A stretch of DNA of 64,000 nt from an uncultured Sulfitobacter sp. (GTDB lineage Bacteria > Pseudomonadota > Alphaproteobacteria > Rhodobacterales > Rhodobacteraceae): contig NZ_CANNBM010000005.1 of the NCBI RefSeq assembly GCF_947502895.1, positions 62,001-126,000 on the forward strand, written 5' to 3'. Below, in pieces: positions 44,171 to 53,705 of this stretch. Made by a program: the position numbers and the translations under genes. Below the pieces are notes generated by a model. The model saw nothing but the letters and a program-made list of their open reading frames with translations, was not told where the DNA came from and ran no database searches. Each line of letters begins with the position of its first letter. The stretch's first letter is position 1.

Positions 44171-45052
44171 TCAGGAAGCAGGTGCTAGAACAAAGTCATG
44201 TATCACTTCAAAGAACGGACCCTTGGCGCCTTCTGTTTTGATACGCTGCGGATCTTCAATCAAATCAAACTTGGCAAGCAAGCTCTCTTTGACGCCGAAC
44301 ACAGCATCGGAATGAATGTATTCGTCATCAGGATCAAAGATGTGCGTCACAAGCGTCTCATAGCCCTCCGCCTCTAGGATGTAATGCAGGTGCGCAGGGC
44401 GGTAGGGATGGCGACCAAGATCGCCCAACATTTTGCCCACCGGCCCATCATCAGGGATCGGATAAAACCGCGGCTTGGCCCCCCAGAACGTATAGGTGCC
44501 ATCCGCGCCAGTGCGGAATACACCGCGCAGATTAAAATCGGGCTGAATACCCTTTTGCTGCACGTCATAGAAACCATCATCGTTGGTCTGCCACACATCA
44601 ATCTTTGCGCCAGCAATCGGCGCGCCATCCGTGTTCAGGATACGCCCCTTGATCAACATCGGCTCGCCCTTACCATCAAGGCAGATGTTCGCCCCCATCG
44701 GCAGCTCCGGCACTTCCGGCACATGGAACGGCCCCAGCACTGTAGATTCAGACGCACCAGTTGGTTTGCGATTGTTGATCGCATCCACCAGCATCGACAC
44801 ACCCAACACATCGCTGAGCAGGATATACTCCTGCCGCCAGTCGTCGCATTTCTGACCTGTCGCTGTCAGGAACTTGATCGCCTCCAGCCACTCCTCTTGG
44901 GTGGGCTCAATCTCCTTCACAGCGGCGTGAAGGTGCCGGATGATTGCTGACATCACTTCGGCAAGGCGCGGGTCCGTGTCTGCGCCGATCTTGCTGATCA
45001 CAACATCAGCCGAGTTTTCCTCGGTGAAGTAGCCTTTTTCTTCAGTGCTCAT
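44171..45052 (-). CDS. Hydroxyquinol 1,2-dioxygenase (intradiol)
   Basis: Cleaves hydroxyquinol (1,2,4-trihydroxybenzene) to maleylacetate using Fe(III). 293 residues. The iron ligands Y162 (DGFYDVQ), Y197 (RFYPIP), H221 and H223 (RPAHLHY) fall at nearly the same numbers as in the Nocardioides simplex hydroxyquinol enzyme. DDGPVGKML, GRHPYRPAH and DAVFGVKESL are characteristic of the hydroxyquinol rather than the catechol branch. Last gene of the minus-strand operon, 9 bp after the monooxygenase. The maleylacetate reductase at the other end of the operon supports the assignment. Confidence 0.9.
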   Translation of the reverse strand: MSTEEKGYFTEENSADVVISKIGADTDPRLAEVMSAIIRHLHAAVKEIEPTQEEWLEAIKFLTATGQKCDDWRQEYILLSDVLGVSMLVDAINNRKPTGASESTVLGPFHVPEVPELPMGANICLDGKGEPMLIKGRILNTDGAPIAGAKIDVWQTNDDGFYDVQQKGIQPDFNLRGVFRTGADGTYTFWGAKPRFYPIPDDGPVGKMLGDLGRHPYRPAHLHYILEAEGYETLVTHIFDPDDEYIHSDAVFGVKESLLAKFDLIEDPQRIKTEGAKGPFFEVIHDFVLAPAS

Positions 45053-45061
45053 AACGCGCTC

Positions 45062-46816
45062 CTACTTCGACAAAATGGCTGACATAACGCGGGTCAGCTC
45101 TGCAACGGGATCATCGGCGGCCCCATCCGTGCGCCAGCAGACATGCTGGTCAGGGCGGGTAATGACACATCCTGCATCACTGATCTCGTTTGCACGCGCC
45201 CAGTCGCCTGTGTGGTCGACATATTGCTGGCGTGGTCCGATGACATGCGCATGCAATTTGATGCCCATTTTCTCCGCAACCTTTTGCGCGGCCTCTGCCC
45301 ATGCTTTGCCGCCCAACCCCGTGAACAGCGTGAAGGCACTACCGCCTGCCAGATCAAGGGTTGAGTGTTTTCCGCCCTCCGCATCAAACAGCCATGCATG
45401 CGGAATACGCGCACCGGGCCATGTGGTTGGCTGGTAATGCAGTGTCGCATCAAGGGCAAAGTCAGGCTCAATCTGGCCATCAGTCACAGCCGCAGTTGAG
45501 CTATAGCGTTGGTTCATTTCGATGCCGTGTGCGTCAAACTCGTACTTCTTGAACGCAATCGCCGCGTTGAGCGCTTCACGCTGCGCCTCAGCCTCGGCCG
45601 TTGAATCGCACCGCGCGTCCATGTTGGCTTTGATCGCCTCAATGTCGCTGCCGCCTGTCATGCCGAGCGCTTCAAAGATGGGGCCAAATTCACCGATCGA
45701 CTGGTTGGCGCGGGTCACGATCTGCTTGGCGATTGGCGCACGCTCCTCTGAATAAGTGTCGAGCAATGCTTCGCCTGCTTCCCCCTTGATCACAGCGGCC
45801 ATTTTCCACGCGAGGTTAAAGGCATCTTGAATGGAGGTGTTCGAGCCCAGCCCGTTGGACGGCGGATGGCGGTGCGCGGCGTCACCCATGATGAACACGC
45901 GGCCCTTGGACATCTGGGTCGCATAAGTGTCGTTCACAGTCCAAGTGTTGGCGTTGATCAGCTCAATCTCAAGCTCTGGATCACCGATCAGCTGACGGGC
46001 AACATCTGTTGCCATGGCCTCATCCACCACGGGGGCAGGCTCGTTTATGTCATAGCCCCATACGATCAGCCATTCGTTCCACGGGCGGATCATCCGCACC
46101 AAACCCATGCCGATGCCGCCGACATTGGCACCCGGCTGCATCACCCAATACAGGACCGAGGGACGATGAGCGACGTATTTGCTCAGGTCCGCACGGAAGT
46201 AGATGTTCATCGACCCGCCGACGCCCATCTTGCCCTCAAACGGTAAATTTTCATTCTCGGCCACGAGGGAATTACCGCCATCGGCACCTATCAGGTATTT
46301 CGAGCGGATAGTGATTTCCTGACCTGTCATGCGGTCAAGGCAGGTGGTGGTTACGCCGTCCGCATCCTGCACATGGCTCTTGTATTCCGTGCTCATGCGG
46401 GCGCGGGTCCCGCGTTTGCAGGCCGTCTTGAACAGGATCGGCTCCATAAACGTCTGCGGCAGATCGTTCATAAATGACGGCGAGGACAGCAGGTGCTCTG
46501 CTTTGGACAGCGGATGCGTGCCCCATGATTTCATCCGCCCGATCTCTTCACCTGCAAGGCTCTCGCAGAAGACGTTTTCGCCCATCAGGTCCTGCTCGGT
46601 CGCGTTGAGGTAAACTTCGTACTCAACCTCACGGCCCAGATCGCGCAGCACCTCCATAGTGCGTTGGTTTGTGATATGCGCACGCGGTGTGTTGGCCAGC
46701 CAGTGATAGCGGTTGATCACAATGTTCTCGATCCCGTAGGTCGACAGCAGCGCGCCGCTGGCAGAACCAGCCGGACCCGTCCCGATGATGAGAACTTCTG
46801 TTGTAATATCAGCCAT
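45062..46816 (-). CDS. FAD-dependent aromatic ring monooxygenase (phenol hydroxylase / TfdB-like)
   Basis: 584 residues. FAD-binding dinucleotide motif LIIGTGPAGSASG (9-21), the DG motif YLIGADGGNS and the GD motif VFIMGDAAHRHPPSNGLGSNTSIQD, with a C-terminal thioredoxin-like domain, place it in the class A hydroxylases with 2,4-dichlorophenol 6-monooxygenase and resorcinol hydroxylases. Its place directly before hydroxyquinol dioxygenase implies that it makes hydroxyquinol from a dihydroxybenzene or substituted phenol. Which of these cannot be read from sequence. Confidence 0.9.
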   Translation of the reverse strand: MADITTEVLIIGTGPAGSASGALLSTYGIENIVINRYHWLANTPRAHITNQRTMEVLRDLGREVEYEVYLNATEQDLMGENVFCESLAGEEIGRMKSWGTHPLSKAEHLLSSPSFMNDLPQTFMEPILFKTACKRGTRARMSTEYKSHVQDADGVTTTCLDRMTGQEITIRSKYLIGADGGNSLVAENENLPFEGKMGVGGSMNIYFRADLSKYVAHRPSVLYWVMQPGANVGGIGMGLVRMIRPWNEWLIVWGYDINEPAPVVDEAMATDVARQLIGDPELEIELINANTWTVNDTYATQMSKGRVFIMGDAAHRHPPSNGLGSNTSIQDAFNLAWKMAAVIKGEAGEALLDTYSEERAPIAKQIVTRANQSIGEFGPIFEALGMTGGSDIEAIKANMDARCDSTAEAEAQREALNAAIAFKKYEFDAHGIEMNQRYSSTAAVTDGQIEPDFALDATLHYQPTTWPGARIPHAWLFDAEGGKHSTLDLAGGSAFTLFTGLGGKAWAEAAQKVAEKMGIKLHAHVIGPRQQYVDHTGDWARANEISDAGCVITRPDQHVCWRTDGAADDPVAELTRVMSAILSK

Positions 46817-46818
46817 AT

Positions 46819-47877
46819 CTATTCCTCCGAAGATGATGAAAGTTTGCCGCCCTTAAGCGTGCGGCGAATTGGGAAAAGGTGAATGCCGGTGCGTTCCGAG
46901 AACAGACCCCAAAGGCCGCGGGGAGCGACCAGCATGATGATGATCGCAAGCACGCCAAGCGTCATGAGATACCAGCTGCCGAAATCGGCGAGGATGGATT
47001 GCAGCGCAAAAAAGATCAGCACGCCAAGGATCGGTCCCTCAATCGTGCCAATACCACCAATCACGACGATAAAGATAACGTAAGCGGTCCAATCGGTGAC
47101 GCTGAACGCCGCATCAGGACTGATCCGCGCCTTTTGCATGTAGATGAGGCCGCCCGCGACGCCCGTGCCAAAGGCGGAAGTGAGGAAGACGATCCATTTC
47201 ATCCGCGCGGCATCAACGCCCACGGATTTCGCCGCCTCCATATTGTCGCGCACAGCGGCCAGCGCCAGACCGCGCCGCGTGCGCAACAGCCAATAGATGC
47301 CGCCGATGGTGGCCAGTGCAAGGACCAGCGCCAACCAATAGGCCAGAATATCGCGCGCAGCAGCGGAACGAACGCCGAGCGTGTTCTCGATCAGCTCGGC
47401 AAACCACATATCCTTGGTCGCCGCGCGGGGCAGGGAGGTGCCTGTGCCACCGCCAAGGGTTTTCCACTGCGCCACGAGCAGACGGACAACTTCGGCAATG
47501 ACCCAAGTTCCAATGGCGAAGTAGGCGCCATTCAGGCGAAAGGCAAAGAATGCAGTGGGCACCGCAATGATCAACGCCGCAACACCTGCCAGCAGGATCG
47601 ACGGCACAGGATCAAGCCCCAAAAGGATCACCGCACCAAACAACGCATAGGCCCCCATCCCGACAAACGCCTGTTGCCCGATGCTGACCAAACCACCGTA
47701 GCCTGCAAGCAGGTTCCAGAACTGCGCCAGCACCAGCATGGTCAGGATAAAGAACATGTCTTGTATCGTGCCACGCCCCGCAAAGAAGGGCAGCGCAAAG
47801 AGCACAACTACCAGTATCAGACCGGCAATGGCCGCAACTCGTGACGCGGGGGTTTGGGTTGTAACGCTATATGCCAT
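46819..47877 (-). CDS. Branched-chain-type ABC permease (LivM-like)
   Basis: 352 residues, about nine hydrophobic spans. LivM features: NLLAGYGGLVSIGQQAFVGMGAY and the cytoplasmic loop RRGLALAAVRDNMEAAKSVGVD. Its ATG overlaps the LivH stop by one base, and it ends 2 bp before the monooxygenase ATG. In aromatic operons this type of importer often carries benzoate-like compounds. Confidence 0.93.
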   Translation of the reverse strand: MAYSVTTQTPASRVAAIAGLILVVVLFALPFFAGRGTIQDMFFILTMLVLAQFWNLLAGYGGLVSIGQQAFVGMGAYALFGAVILLGLDPVPSILLAGVAALIIAVPTAFFAFRLNGAYFAIGTWVIAEVVRLLVAQWKTLGGGTGTSLPRAATKDMWFAELIENTLGVRSAAARDILAYWLALVLALATIGGIYWLLRTRRGLALAAVRDNMEAAKSVGVDAARMKWIVFLTSAFGTGVAGGLIYMQKARISPDAAFSVTDWTAYVIFIVVIGGIGTIEGPILGVLIFFALQSILADFGSWYLMTLGVLAIIIMLVAPRGLWGLFSERTGIHLFPIRRTLKGGKLSSSSEE

Positions 47878-48740
47878 CAGTCATGCGCCCTTGGGAAAAG
47901 ACCACGCGGGCGGACAAGCAGCACCAGCAAAAACGCAATATGGCCTGACAGGATTTGCCATTCAGGATTGACCGCAGCCCCAACAGTTTGCGCCACACCA
48001 ATAATGATCCCGCCTAACAATGTGCCCCAAAGCGAGCCCAGACCGCCAATGATTACTGCTTCAAAGGCATAGATGAGGCGTGCAGGCCCGATGTTAGGGT
48101 CGAAATTCGAGCGCAGCCCGAGATAAAGCGCTGCAATCGTCACGATGATCATCGCGATCCCTGTTGCAACGGCAAAGATATTCGCAGGCTTGATCCCCAT
48201 CAAACTGGCCGTGACGGGATCATCAGATGTGGCGCGAAAAGCGCGGCCAAGCTCGGTCCGGTAGAAAAGCTGGTTCAAGGCGACAATCACGAGCACCGCA
48301 GAGGCAAAGGTCAGCAGCGGCATGAGGCCAAGCGAGATTGGCCCCGCTTGAATGGAAGCAGTTGTCAGCGCACTGGTCGGCAAACGCTGGCTGTCGGCCG
48401 AAAACGTCTCTAACAAAGCGTTTTGCAGGGCAATCGACAGACCGAACGTAACCAATAGGGGCGGTAGAATGTCATCGCCCAAGGTGCGGTTGAGCAAAAA
48501 CTTTTGCAGCGCCCAGCCAAGGCAAAACATCACAGGCATCGCCACCGCAGCCGCAAGAAACGGCGGCAATCCCAGCAGCGTGACCAGCAACAGGATCAAA
48601 TACGCCCCCATCACAATCAGATCGCCATGCGCAAGGTTCACCAATCGCATGATCCCGAAAACCAGGCTCAGCCCCGCCGCGAACAATGCATAAAGCCCCC
48701 CCAGCAGGATGCCTTGAATGATTGTATCAACCCAGATCAA
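47877..48740 (-). CDS. Branched-chain-type ABC permease (LivH-like)
   Basis: 287 residues with LivH features: GILLGGLYALFAAGLSLVFGIMRLVNLAHGD, then the cytoplasmic loop (RAFRATSDDPVTASLMGIKP) and a final GGLGSLWGTLLGGIIIG block. I choose the TTG at 48740, which overlaps the preceding TGA (TTGA) and gives the usual length; the frame stays open to an ATG at 48830, but that part lies inside livF and lacks homology. Confidence 0.88.
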   Translation of the reverse strand: MIWVDTIIQGILLGGLYALFAAGLSLVFGIMRLVNLAHGDLIVMGAYLILLLVTLLGLPPFLAAAVAMPVMFCLGWALQKFLLNRTLGDDILPPLLVTFGLSIALQNALLETFSADSQRLPTSALTTASIQAGPISLGLMPLLTFASAVLVIVALNQLFYRTELGRAFRATSDDPVTASLMGIKPANIFAVATGIAMIIVTIAALYLGLRSNFDPNIGPARLIYAFEAVIIGGLGSLWGTLLGGIIIGVAQTVGAAVNPEWQILSGHIAFLLVLLVRPRGLFPRAHD

Positions 48741-49444
48741 TGGCCCGCTCCAAAATATGCGTTGTGGATGTCGTCGCGGCTCAAGGTGTCGGGCTTGCCA
48801 GACAGGGTCACGCGCCCCTCCATCATGCAATAGACACGGTCGGCCACGGCCATGGCCTGCGCGATATCCTGCTCCACCACGATCAGCGATGCACCCGCCG
48901 CTTTGATCGCTGGCACGGCTTTGTAAATGTCTTTGATCACCACAGGCGCGAGGCCAAGGCTTATCTCGTCACACAAAAGCACCCGCGGATTGCTCATCAG
49001 GGCACGGCCGATTGCGACCATCTGTTGCTGCCCACCGGACAATGCGGTGCCGGGAGAGGCGCGGCGCTCGCGCAGGATCGGGAACAGGTCGTACACGGTC
49101 TCTAACGTCCAATGCCCCTTGGTCTTGCGCCCGTATGTGCCGATCAGCAGGTTTTCTTCAACACTGAGAGAGGGGAACAGTTTGCGCCCTTCGGGCACCA
49201 TAGCGATGCCTTGGGCCATGATCTCATCCGCAGGGTTTGTACCAATGGAGTTTCCGTCGAATGTGACCATTTTCGCGGCGTTGCTCAGCACCCCTGCGAT
49301 GGAACGCATCAGCGTCGTCTTGCCCGCGCCGTTTGCTCCAATGATTGCAATCGTTTCCGCCTCGGCCAGTTCAATATCAACACCGAACAACGCTTGGAAA
49401 TCACCGTAATGGGCAGTCAGGTTATGGGTCTGCAAAAGCGCCAT
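48737..49444 (-). CDS. Branched-chain-type ABC ATP-binding protein (LivF-like)
   Basis: 235 residues. Walker A GANGAGKTT, the family MVPEGRKLFPSLSVEENL segment, signature LSGGQQQM and Walker B VLLCDEISLGL. ATG overlaps the livG-type TGA by one base (TGATG). Confidence 0.94.
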   Translation of the reverse strand: MALLQTHNLTAHYGDFQALFGVDIELAEAETIAIIGANGAGKTTLMRSIAGVLSNAAKMVTFDGNSIGTNPADEIMAQGIAMVPEGRKLFPSLSVEENLLIGTYGRKTKGHWTLETVYDLFPILRERRASPGTALSGGQQQMVAIGRALMSNPRVLLCDEISLGLAPVVIKDIYKAVPAIKAAGASLIVVEQDIAQAMAVADRVYCMMEGRVTLSGKPDTLSRDDIHNAYFGAGH

Positions 49445-50163
49445 CAGACGTCGATCCCCAGATAAATTTCGCGCACTTCGCGGCTGGCCATAATCTCGTC
49501 AGGCTCCCCGATGCCAATGACTTTGCCAAAATCCAGCACCAGCAAACGCTCCACCACCGACGTGAGCGCGTGCAAGACGTGTTCAATCCAGATGATCGTG
49601 ACCCCTTGGGCGTGGATGTCCTTGATGGTGCCGATCAACGCACGGCATTCGCCTTCGGTCAGCCCGCCAGCAATTTCGTCGAGCAGCAGCAGCTTGGGCT
49701 GGGTGGCCATCGCACGGGCCAGCTCCAACCGTTTGCGTTCCAGCAGCGAGAGCTGCCCCGCAGGCGTGTTGGCCCGCATGATCAGCTCAGTCCGCTCCAG
49801 CACATCGGCACAATCATCGCGCACGGCGGCCTCCGACATATTGCGGCCATGCGTGGCGGCAACCAGCAGGTTCTCGTAGACGGTCAGCTTTTCAAATGGC
49901 TGGGGGATTTGGAACGAGCGGCCAATCCCGCCCAAGCATCGCTCCATCGCGGAGACGCGCGTGACATCACGGCCCTCGAACTGCACTGAGCCCTGATCCG
50001 CTTCCAGATTGCCGGTGATCAAATTGAACAGCGTGGATTTGCCCGCGCCATTCGGCCCGATGATCCCCAAGGCCTGCCCCTGTGGCACGTCAAAGCTGAC
50101 GTCATCGGTCACGGTCAGCGCGCCAAAGCTTTTTGACACTGAATTGAGGGAGAGGATGGGCAT
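49444..50163 (-). CDS. Branched-chain-type ABC ATP-binding protein (LivG-like)
   Basis: 239 residues. Walker A GPNGAGKST, GGIGRSFQIPQPFEKLTVYENL (LivG-type Q-loop), a degenerate signature (LSLLERKRLELARA) and Walker B LLLLDEIAGGLTEGE. The signature SLLERKRLE, in place of LSGGQ-x-R, is common in this subfamily. Downstream of the binding-protein gene and its hairpin. Confidence 0.93.
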   Translation of the reverse strand: MPILSLNSVSKSFGALTVTDDVSFDVPQGQALGIIGPNGAGKSTLFNLITGNLEADQGSVQFEGRDVTRVSAMERCLGGIGRSFQIPQPFEKLTVYENLLVAATHGRNMSEAAVRDDCADVLERTELIMRANTPAGQLSLLERKRLELARAMATQPKLLLLDEIAGGLTEGECRALIGTIKDIHAQGVTIIWIEHVLHALTSVVERLLVLDFGKVIGIGEPDEIMASREVREIYLGIDV

Positions 50164-50181
50164 GAGGATTTAAGTCTCTAT

Positions 50182-50220
50182 CAAAAAGGGTTGATGCGCG
50201 AGGATCGCCCCCCGCGCATC
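50182..50220 (-). terminator. Hairpin with T-run between binding-protein and livG-like genes
   Basis: On the minus strand GATGCGCG (50220-50213) pairs with CGCGCATC (50200-50193), followed within a few bases by five T (50187-50183). It lies in the 65-bp gap after the substrate-binding protein gene and should terminate part of the transcripts, so the binding protein is made in excess. Confidence 0.7.
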
Positions 50221-50228
50221 TGTCGGGT

Positions 50229-51503
50229 TCAGGAAATTTCTTCCATCTTTCCGCCAGTCGGAATGTTCGGATGGTCGCTGTTCTCCACGATCACCAAATC
50301 ATATCCGCCACCGTCCTTGAGGCGCCATTGCCCCCCAACCAGCGGCGTCTTTGCCACGTTTTGCGCAGCGAATGGCGGCAGACCTGCGCCATCAAATGCG
50401 ATGCGGCCCACCATCGAGGACAGTTGTGTCGCGGCAATGGCAGAGGTGACCTGATCCACATCACGGCTGTCTTCCACACGGCCCATCACATCGGCGGCCA
50501 TCTCGAACAGCGCGTGGACAAAGCCGATGGGCTGGGTCCACTGCTTGTTCGTGGCTGCGGTGTAGGCGGCGGCAAGTTCACCTGCCGACTGGCCATTGAG
50601 GGATGACGCGAAGGGGTGCGACGGTGACCACCACACTTCAGAGCTGAGGTTATGCCCCTGATCGCCAAGGACTTTGACAGCCTGCGGGAACAGGATCGCT
50701 TTGCCAATGCTGGCGGCTTTCGGGTTGAAACCTTGCTGCTTGGCTTGGGTCCAGAAAGTGGTGAAATCAGGCGGGATTGGCACGCCTGTCACGATCTCGC
50801 AATTAGCGGATTTGAACGCGTTGATCTGGGCGCTGAAATCATCGGTCAGGTTCTGGTAGCGGCCCGTATCGGTGAGGGTATACCCTTGGGCATCTAGCAC
50901 GGGTGGGAAGCCCACATTCGGGTCACCCCATGCGTTGCCGTCCCCGTCATTGGGGAAAATCGCACCGACGGATTTGTTCGTCTCAAGCTGGTTCCACATC
51001 GAAGTGAAGGTGGATATCACATCTTCCAGCCCCCAGAAGAAATGGAAGCTAAAATCAAACGGGCGCCAGCTTCCTGGATCGCCGGGGTTACCCTGTTGCC
51101 CGATGAAATAAGGTTGCCACGGCGCGACGGTTGAAATCACGGGGATTTCTTCGGCCTCACAGGTTGTTGCAACGGGGTTCGTTGTCTCGGGCGTCGAGGC
51201 CACCAGCATCATGTCGATCTCGTCGTCGATAATCAGCTCTTTGGCGACCTCTGCGGCGCGGTTCGGGTTCGATTGGCTGTCTTTGACGATCACTTCGAAA
51301 TTGGCACCTGCATCGGAGTTCAGGAAGCCATCAATGATGAACTTGTCCGCATCAGAAAAGGCGGCAAGTGGGCCAGATTGCGGGCTGACATAGCCCAGCC
51401 GGATTTTGGCACCCTGCGCGATAGCGGGCGCGGCAAGGCCCCCAGCGGCGAGCGTGAGACCCGTGGCGGCGGTCGACTTGAGTAACTTGCGGCGTGTAAA
51501 CAT
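50229..51503 (-). CDS. ABC substrate-binding protein, LivK-type, Tat-exported
   Basis: 424 residues. The N terminus FTRRKLLKSTAATGLTLAAGGLA is a twin-arginine signal (cleavage expected after AIA), then IRLGYVSPQSGPLAAFSDAD, typical of type I periplasmic-binding folds. It feeds the LivFGHM-like subunits of the same operon. Within a hydroxyquinol operon the ligand is probably an aromatic acid or phenol, although no sequence motif fixes this. Confidence 0.92.
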   Translation of the reverse strand: MFTRRKLLKSTAATGLTLAAGGLAAPAIAQGAKIRLGYVSPQSGPLAAFSDADKFIIDGFLNSDAGANFEVIVKDSQSNPNRAAEVAKELIIDDEIDMMLVASTPETTNPVATTCEAEEIPVISTVAPWQPYFIGQQGNPGDPGSWRPFDFSFHFFWGLEDVISTFTSMWNQLETNKSVGAIFPNDGDGNAWGDPNVGFPPVLDAQGYTLTDTGRYQNLTDDFSAQINAFKSANCEIVTGVPIPPDFTTFWTQAKQQGFNPKAASIGKAILFPQAVKVLGDQGHNLSSEVWWSPSHPFASSLNGQSAGELAAAYTAATNKQWTQPIGFVHALFEMAADVMGRVEDSRDVDQVTSAIAATQLSSMVGRIAFDGAGLPPFAAQNVAKTPLVGGQWRLKDGGGYDLVIVENSDHPNIPTGGKMEEIS

Positions 51504-51527
51504 GATGTCCTCCCTGACGTCATTTAT

Positions 51528-52592
51528 TCAGATGATTGGTGTATCTCCGGCCCATGCGGCCTGTAGCAATGCGCGAATGTCCTCGCGTGTGACGGGGCGC
51601 GGGTTCGGATATGGCTTGGTGGTTGCCAGATCAGCGGCACGGTCCAGATCGCGCTCATCCAAGCCCAGATCGCGCAGGGCAAGAGGCGCATTCATCTGCT
51701 TGGCAAATCCGTGCAGCGCAAGGCCCGCGTTATCCCCGCCCAACAGATCGCAAACTGGTTGTAGCTCGGCACTTGCTGCGCGGGCATTATAGGCGATGGC
51801 ATGGGGCAACAGGATCGCGTGGGTTTCCGCATGCGGCAGGTCGAATGATCCGCCGAGCGTGTGACAAAGCTTGTGATGCAGAGCCATGCCGACTTTGCCC
51901 AGTACCGTGCCACAGGCCCAAGCACCGCGCTGGGTGGCTTCGCGAGCAGCGAGGTCACTTGGCTCGGCAATCACTTTTGGCAAACCCTCAACAAATGCGG
52001 TGAGGCCTTCAACAGCCATCTTATCTGTTTCATCGGTCCTGTTGGTCGCATAAAGCGCCTCGGCGGCATGAGCCATGGCATTGAGCGCAGAAGTAACTGT
52101 CATCTCTACAGGCAAGGTTTTGACCAATTCCGGATCATACAGGATCACTTCGGGCAGTACGCTTGGGTCATTTAGCGTCGTCTTCACACCGTCTTCGGTT
52201 TGCCCAAGGATCGGGGTTGCTTCGCTACCTGCGTAGGTGGTGGGGATGACGATCTGGGGCAGGTCGGTGCGGTAGGCAATCGCTTTACCCAAGCCAATCG
52301 TCGAGCCGCCCCCAATCGCAATCACGCAATCTGCCTGCGTCTCAGCCACATGGGCCATCGCGGCATTCGTCACATGCACAGGCGTGTGCATCTCCGCTTG
52401 GCAAAATACACCTGACGCGAGGGGGCCGAGCAGTTCTGCAATCTCCAACGCCGCATCGCATTGGTGTGGGGTAGAAAGGACCAGCGCGCGAGATGCGCCA
52501 AGCAACCGCGCCTCTTGTGCAATCGTTTTGCGTATATCCGCGCCGAAACAGACGCGAACAGCCTGCGTCAATGTTGGTTCAGATAATGGCAT
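51528..52592 (-). CDS. Maleylacetate reductase
   Basis: 354 residues of the iron-containing alcohol dehydrogenase fold. The maleylacetate reductase branch is shown by GGGSTIGLGKAIA, PTTYAGSEATPILGQTE and a TTKPYPNPRPVT C terminus. It reduces maleylacetate, the hydroxyquinol cleavage product, to 3-oxoadipate with NAD(P)H. First gene of the operon, divergent from the LysR gene at 52685. Confidence 0.92.
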   Translation of the reverse strand: MPLSEPTLTQAVRVCFGADIRKTIAQEARLLGASRALVLSTPHQCDAALEIAELLGPLASGVFCQAEMHTPVHVTNAAMAHVAETQADCVIAIGGGSTIGLGKAIAYRTDLPQIVIPTTYAGSEATPILGQTEDGVKTTLNDPSVLPEVILYDPELVKTLPVEMTVTSALNAMAHAAEALYATNRTDETDKMAVEGLTAFVEGLPKVIAEPSDLAAREATQRGAWACGTVLGKVGMALHHKLCHTLGGSFDLPHAETHAILLPHAIAYNARAASAELQPVCDLLGGDNAGLALHGFAKQMNAPLALRDLGLDERDLDRAADLATTKPYPNPRPVTREDIRALLQAAWAGDTPII

Positions 52593-52684
52593 CGGATTCC
52601 CCCCCCAAAGTGGTGTTGCTAATCATTAACCTCCCACAAATGATCAGTTGATCCAAAATGATGCAGTTAATATAACTCTATGAT

Positions 52685-53635
52685 ATGAAAATTGATCCCA
52701 ACCACCTCCATATCCTGTCAGCAATCATCGACGCAGGCGGGTTGAGCGAGGGCGCGAGTGCTGTGAACAAATCCCAGCCCAGCGTATCGCGCACGATTGC
52801 GATGCTTGAGGCACGGCTTGGGGCGCGGTTGTTCGAGAAGGGCAGGCGGCCCCTGCGGCCAACCGAGCTGTGTCTGACCTTAGCAGAGCAAGGGCGCATC
52901 ATTGCGCAAGCCAGCGAGAACGCAGGTCAGGCGGCCGCGCATTATTCAGGGGGCAAGTCCGGCACTGCCCGTATCGCAGGAACGCCTATCTTTATGGACG
53001 GCGTGATCTCGAACATGATGGCCTCGTTTCAGGGCGCGTTTCCTGATGTCACTATTCATCAAAGCTACGGCTATCTGCCAGACCTCGCAGAGCAATTGAA
53101 TGCAGGGAACATAGACCTCGCTATTTGTCCTGTGCGTAGTGCAGATGTGCCTGCAGGATTTGCGTTCAAGCCGATTTTGCGGGGGCGCAATGTGATTGCC
53201 TGCGCACCCTCGCATCCTCTTGCAAGAATGTCGTCAGTCAAACTGACTGACATCGCATCCTATCCGTGGATCGCGCCGCCAGCAGGCAGTCCGCTGTATG
53301 CCGATTTGCGCGGCGCGCTGGCCAGCATCGGGATCACGGATTTCAGGGTCAGCTTCACGGGCGGCTCACTCGCCTCGATCATGAGCGTGATGGCAGGGTC
53401 AGAGTCGCTCACCGTGTTGCCCTATTCCGTTGTGTTCATGCAAAGCCATTCAAAGCTGGTGACAGCACTGCCTGTCAAACTCACCCATCCCGACCGCGAG
53501 TTGGTTTTTTTGTGGCGTGAGGATCGCCCTGTGCGCCCCGCTGTTCAACGCTTTCGCAAATACCTCGAGGGCGAGTTTTTCGGGCTGGCCAATCATATCG
53601 AGCAGAAAGGGCGTACTGCCGTCTGGCGCGGTTGA
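52685..53635 (+). CDS. LysR-family transcriptional regulator
   Basis: 316 residues; helix-turn-helix GGLSEGASAVNKSQPSVSRTIAMLEARLGARLFEKGRRPLRPT at about residues 19-61, effector domain from about 95. Divergent from the maleylacetate reductase gene by 92 bp, the standard arrangement for the activator of a hydroxyquinol operon. Confidence 0.9.
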   Translation: MKIDPNHLHILSAIIDAGGLSEGASAVNKSQPSVSRTIAMLEARLGARLFEKGRRPLRPTELCLTLAEQGRIIAQASENAGQAAAHYSGGKSGTARIAGTPIFMDGVISNMMASFQGAFPDVTIHQSYGYLPDLAEQLNAGNIDLAICPVRSADVPAGFAFKPILRGRNVIACAPSHPLARMSSVKLTDIASYPWIAPPAGSPLYADLRGALASIGITDFRVSFTGGSLASIMSVMAGSESLTVLPYSVVFMQSHSKLVTALPVKLTHPDRELVFLWREDRPVRPAVQRFRKYLEGEFFGLANHIEQKGRTAVWRG

Positions 53636-53705
53636 TTGCACGCCTTGCCAGACTGATAACCGCTGCATAGAAATTGAGCAGAGTAATTCATTTTAGGCAT
53701 ACCCA

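Noticed and set aside
46879..47844. 321-codon plus-strand open frame opposite the LivM-like permease
   Set aside because: Composition is dominated by His, Arg, Gln and Asp, as expected from the complement of hydrophobic codons; no domain seen.
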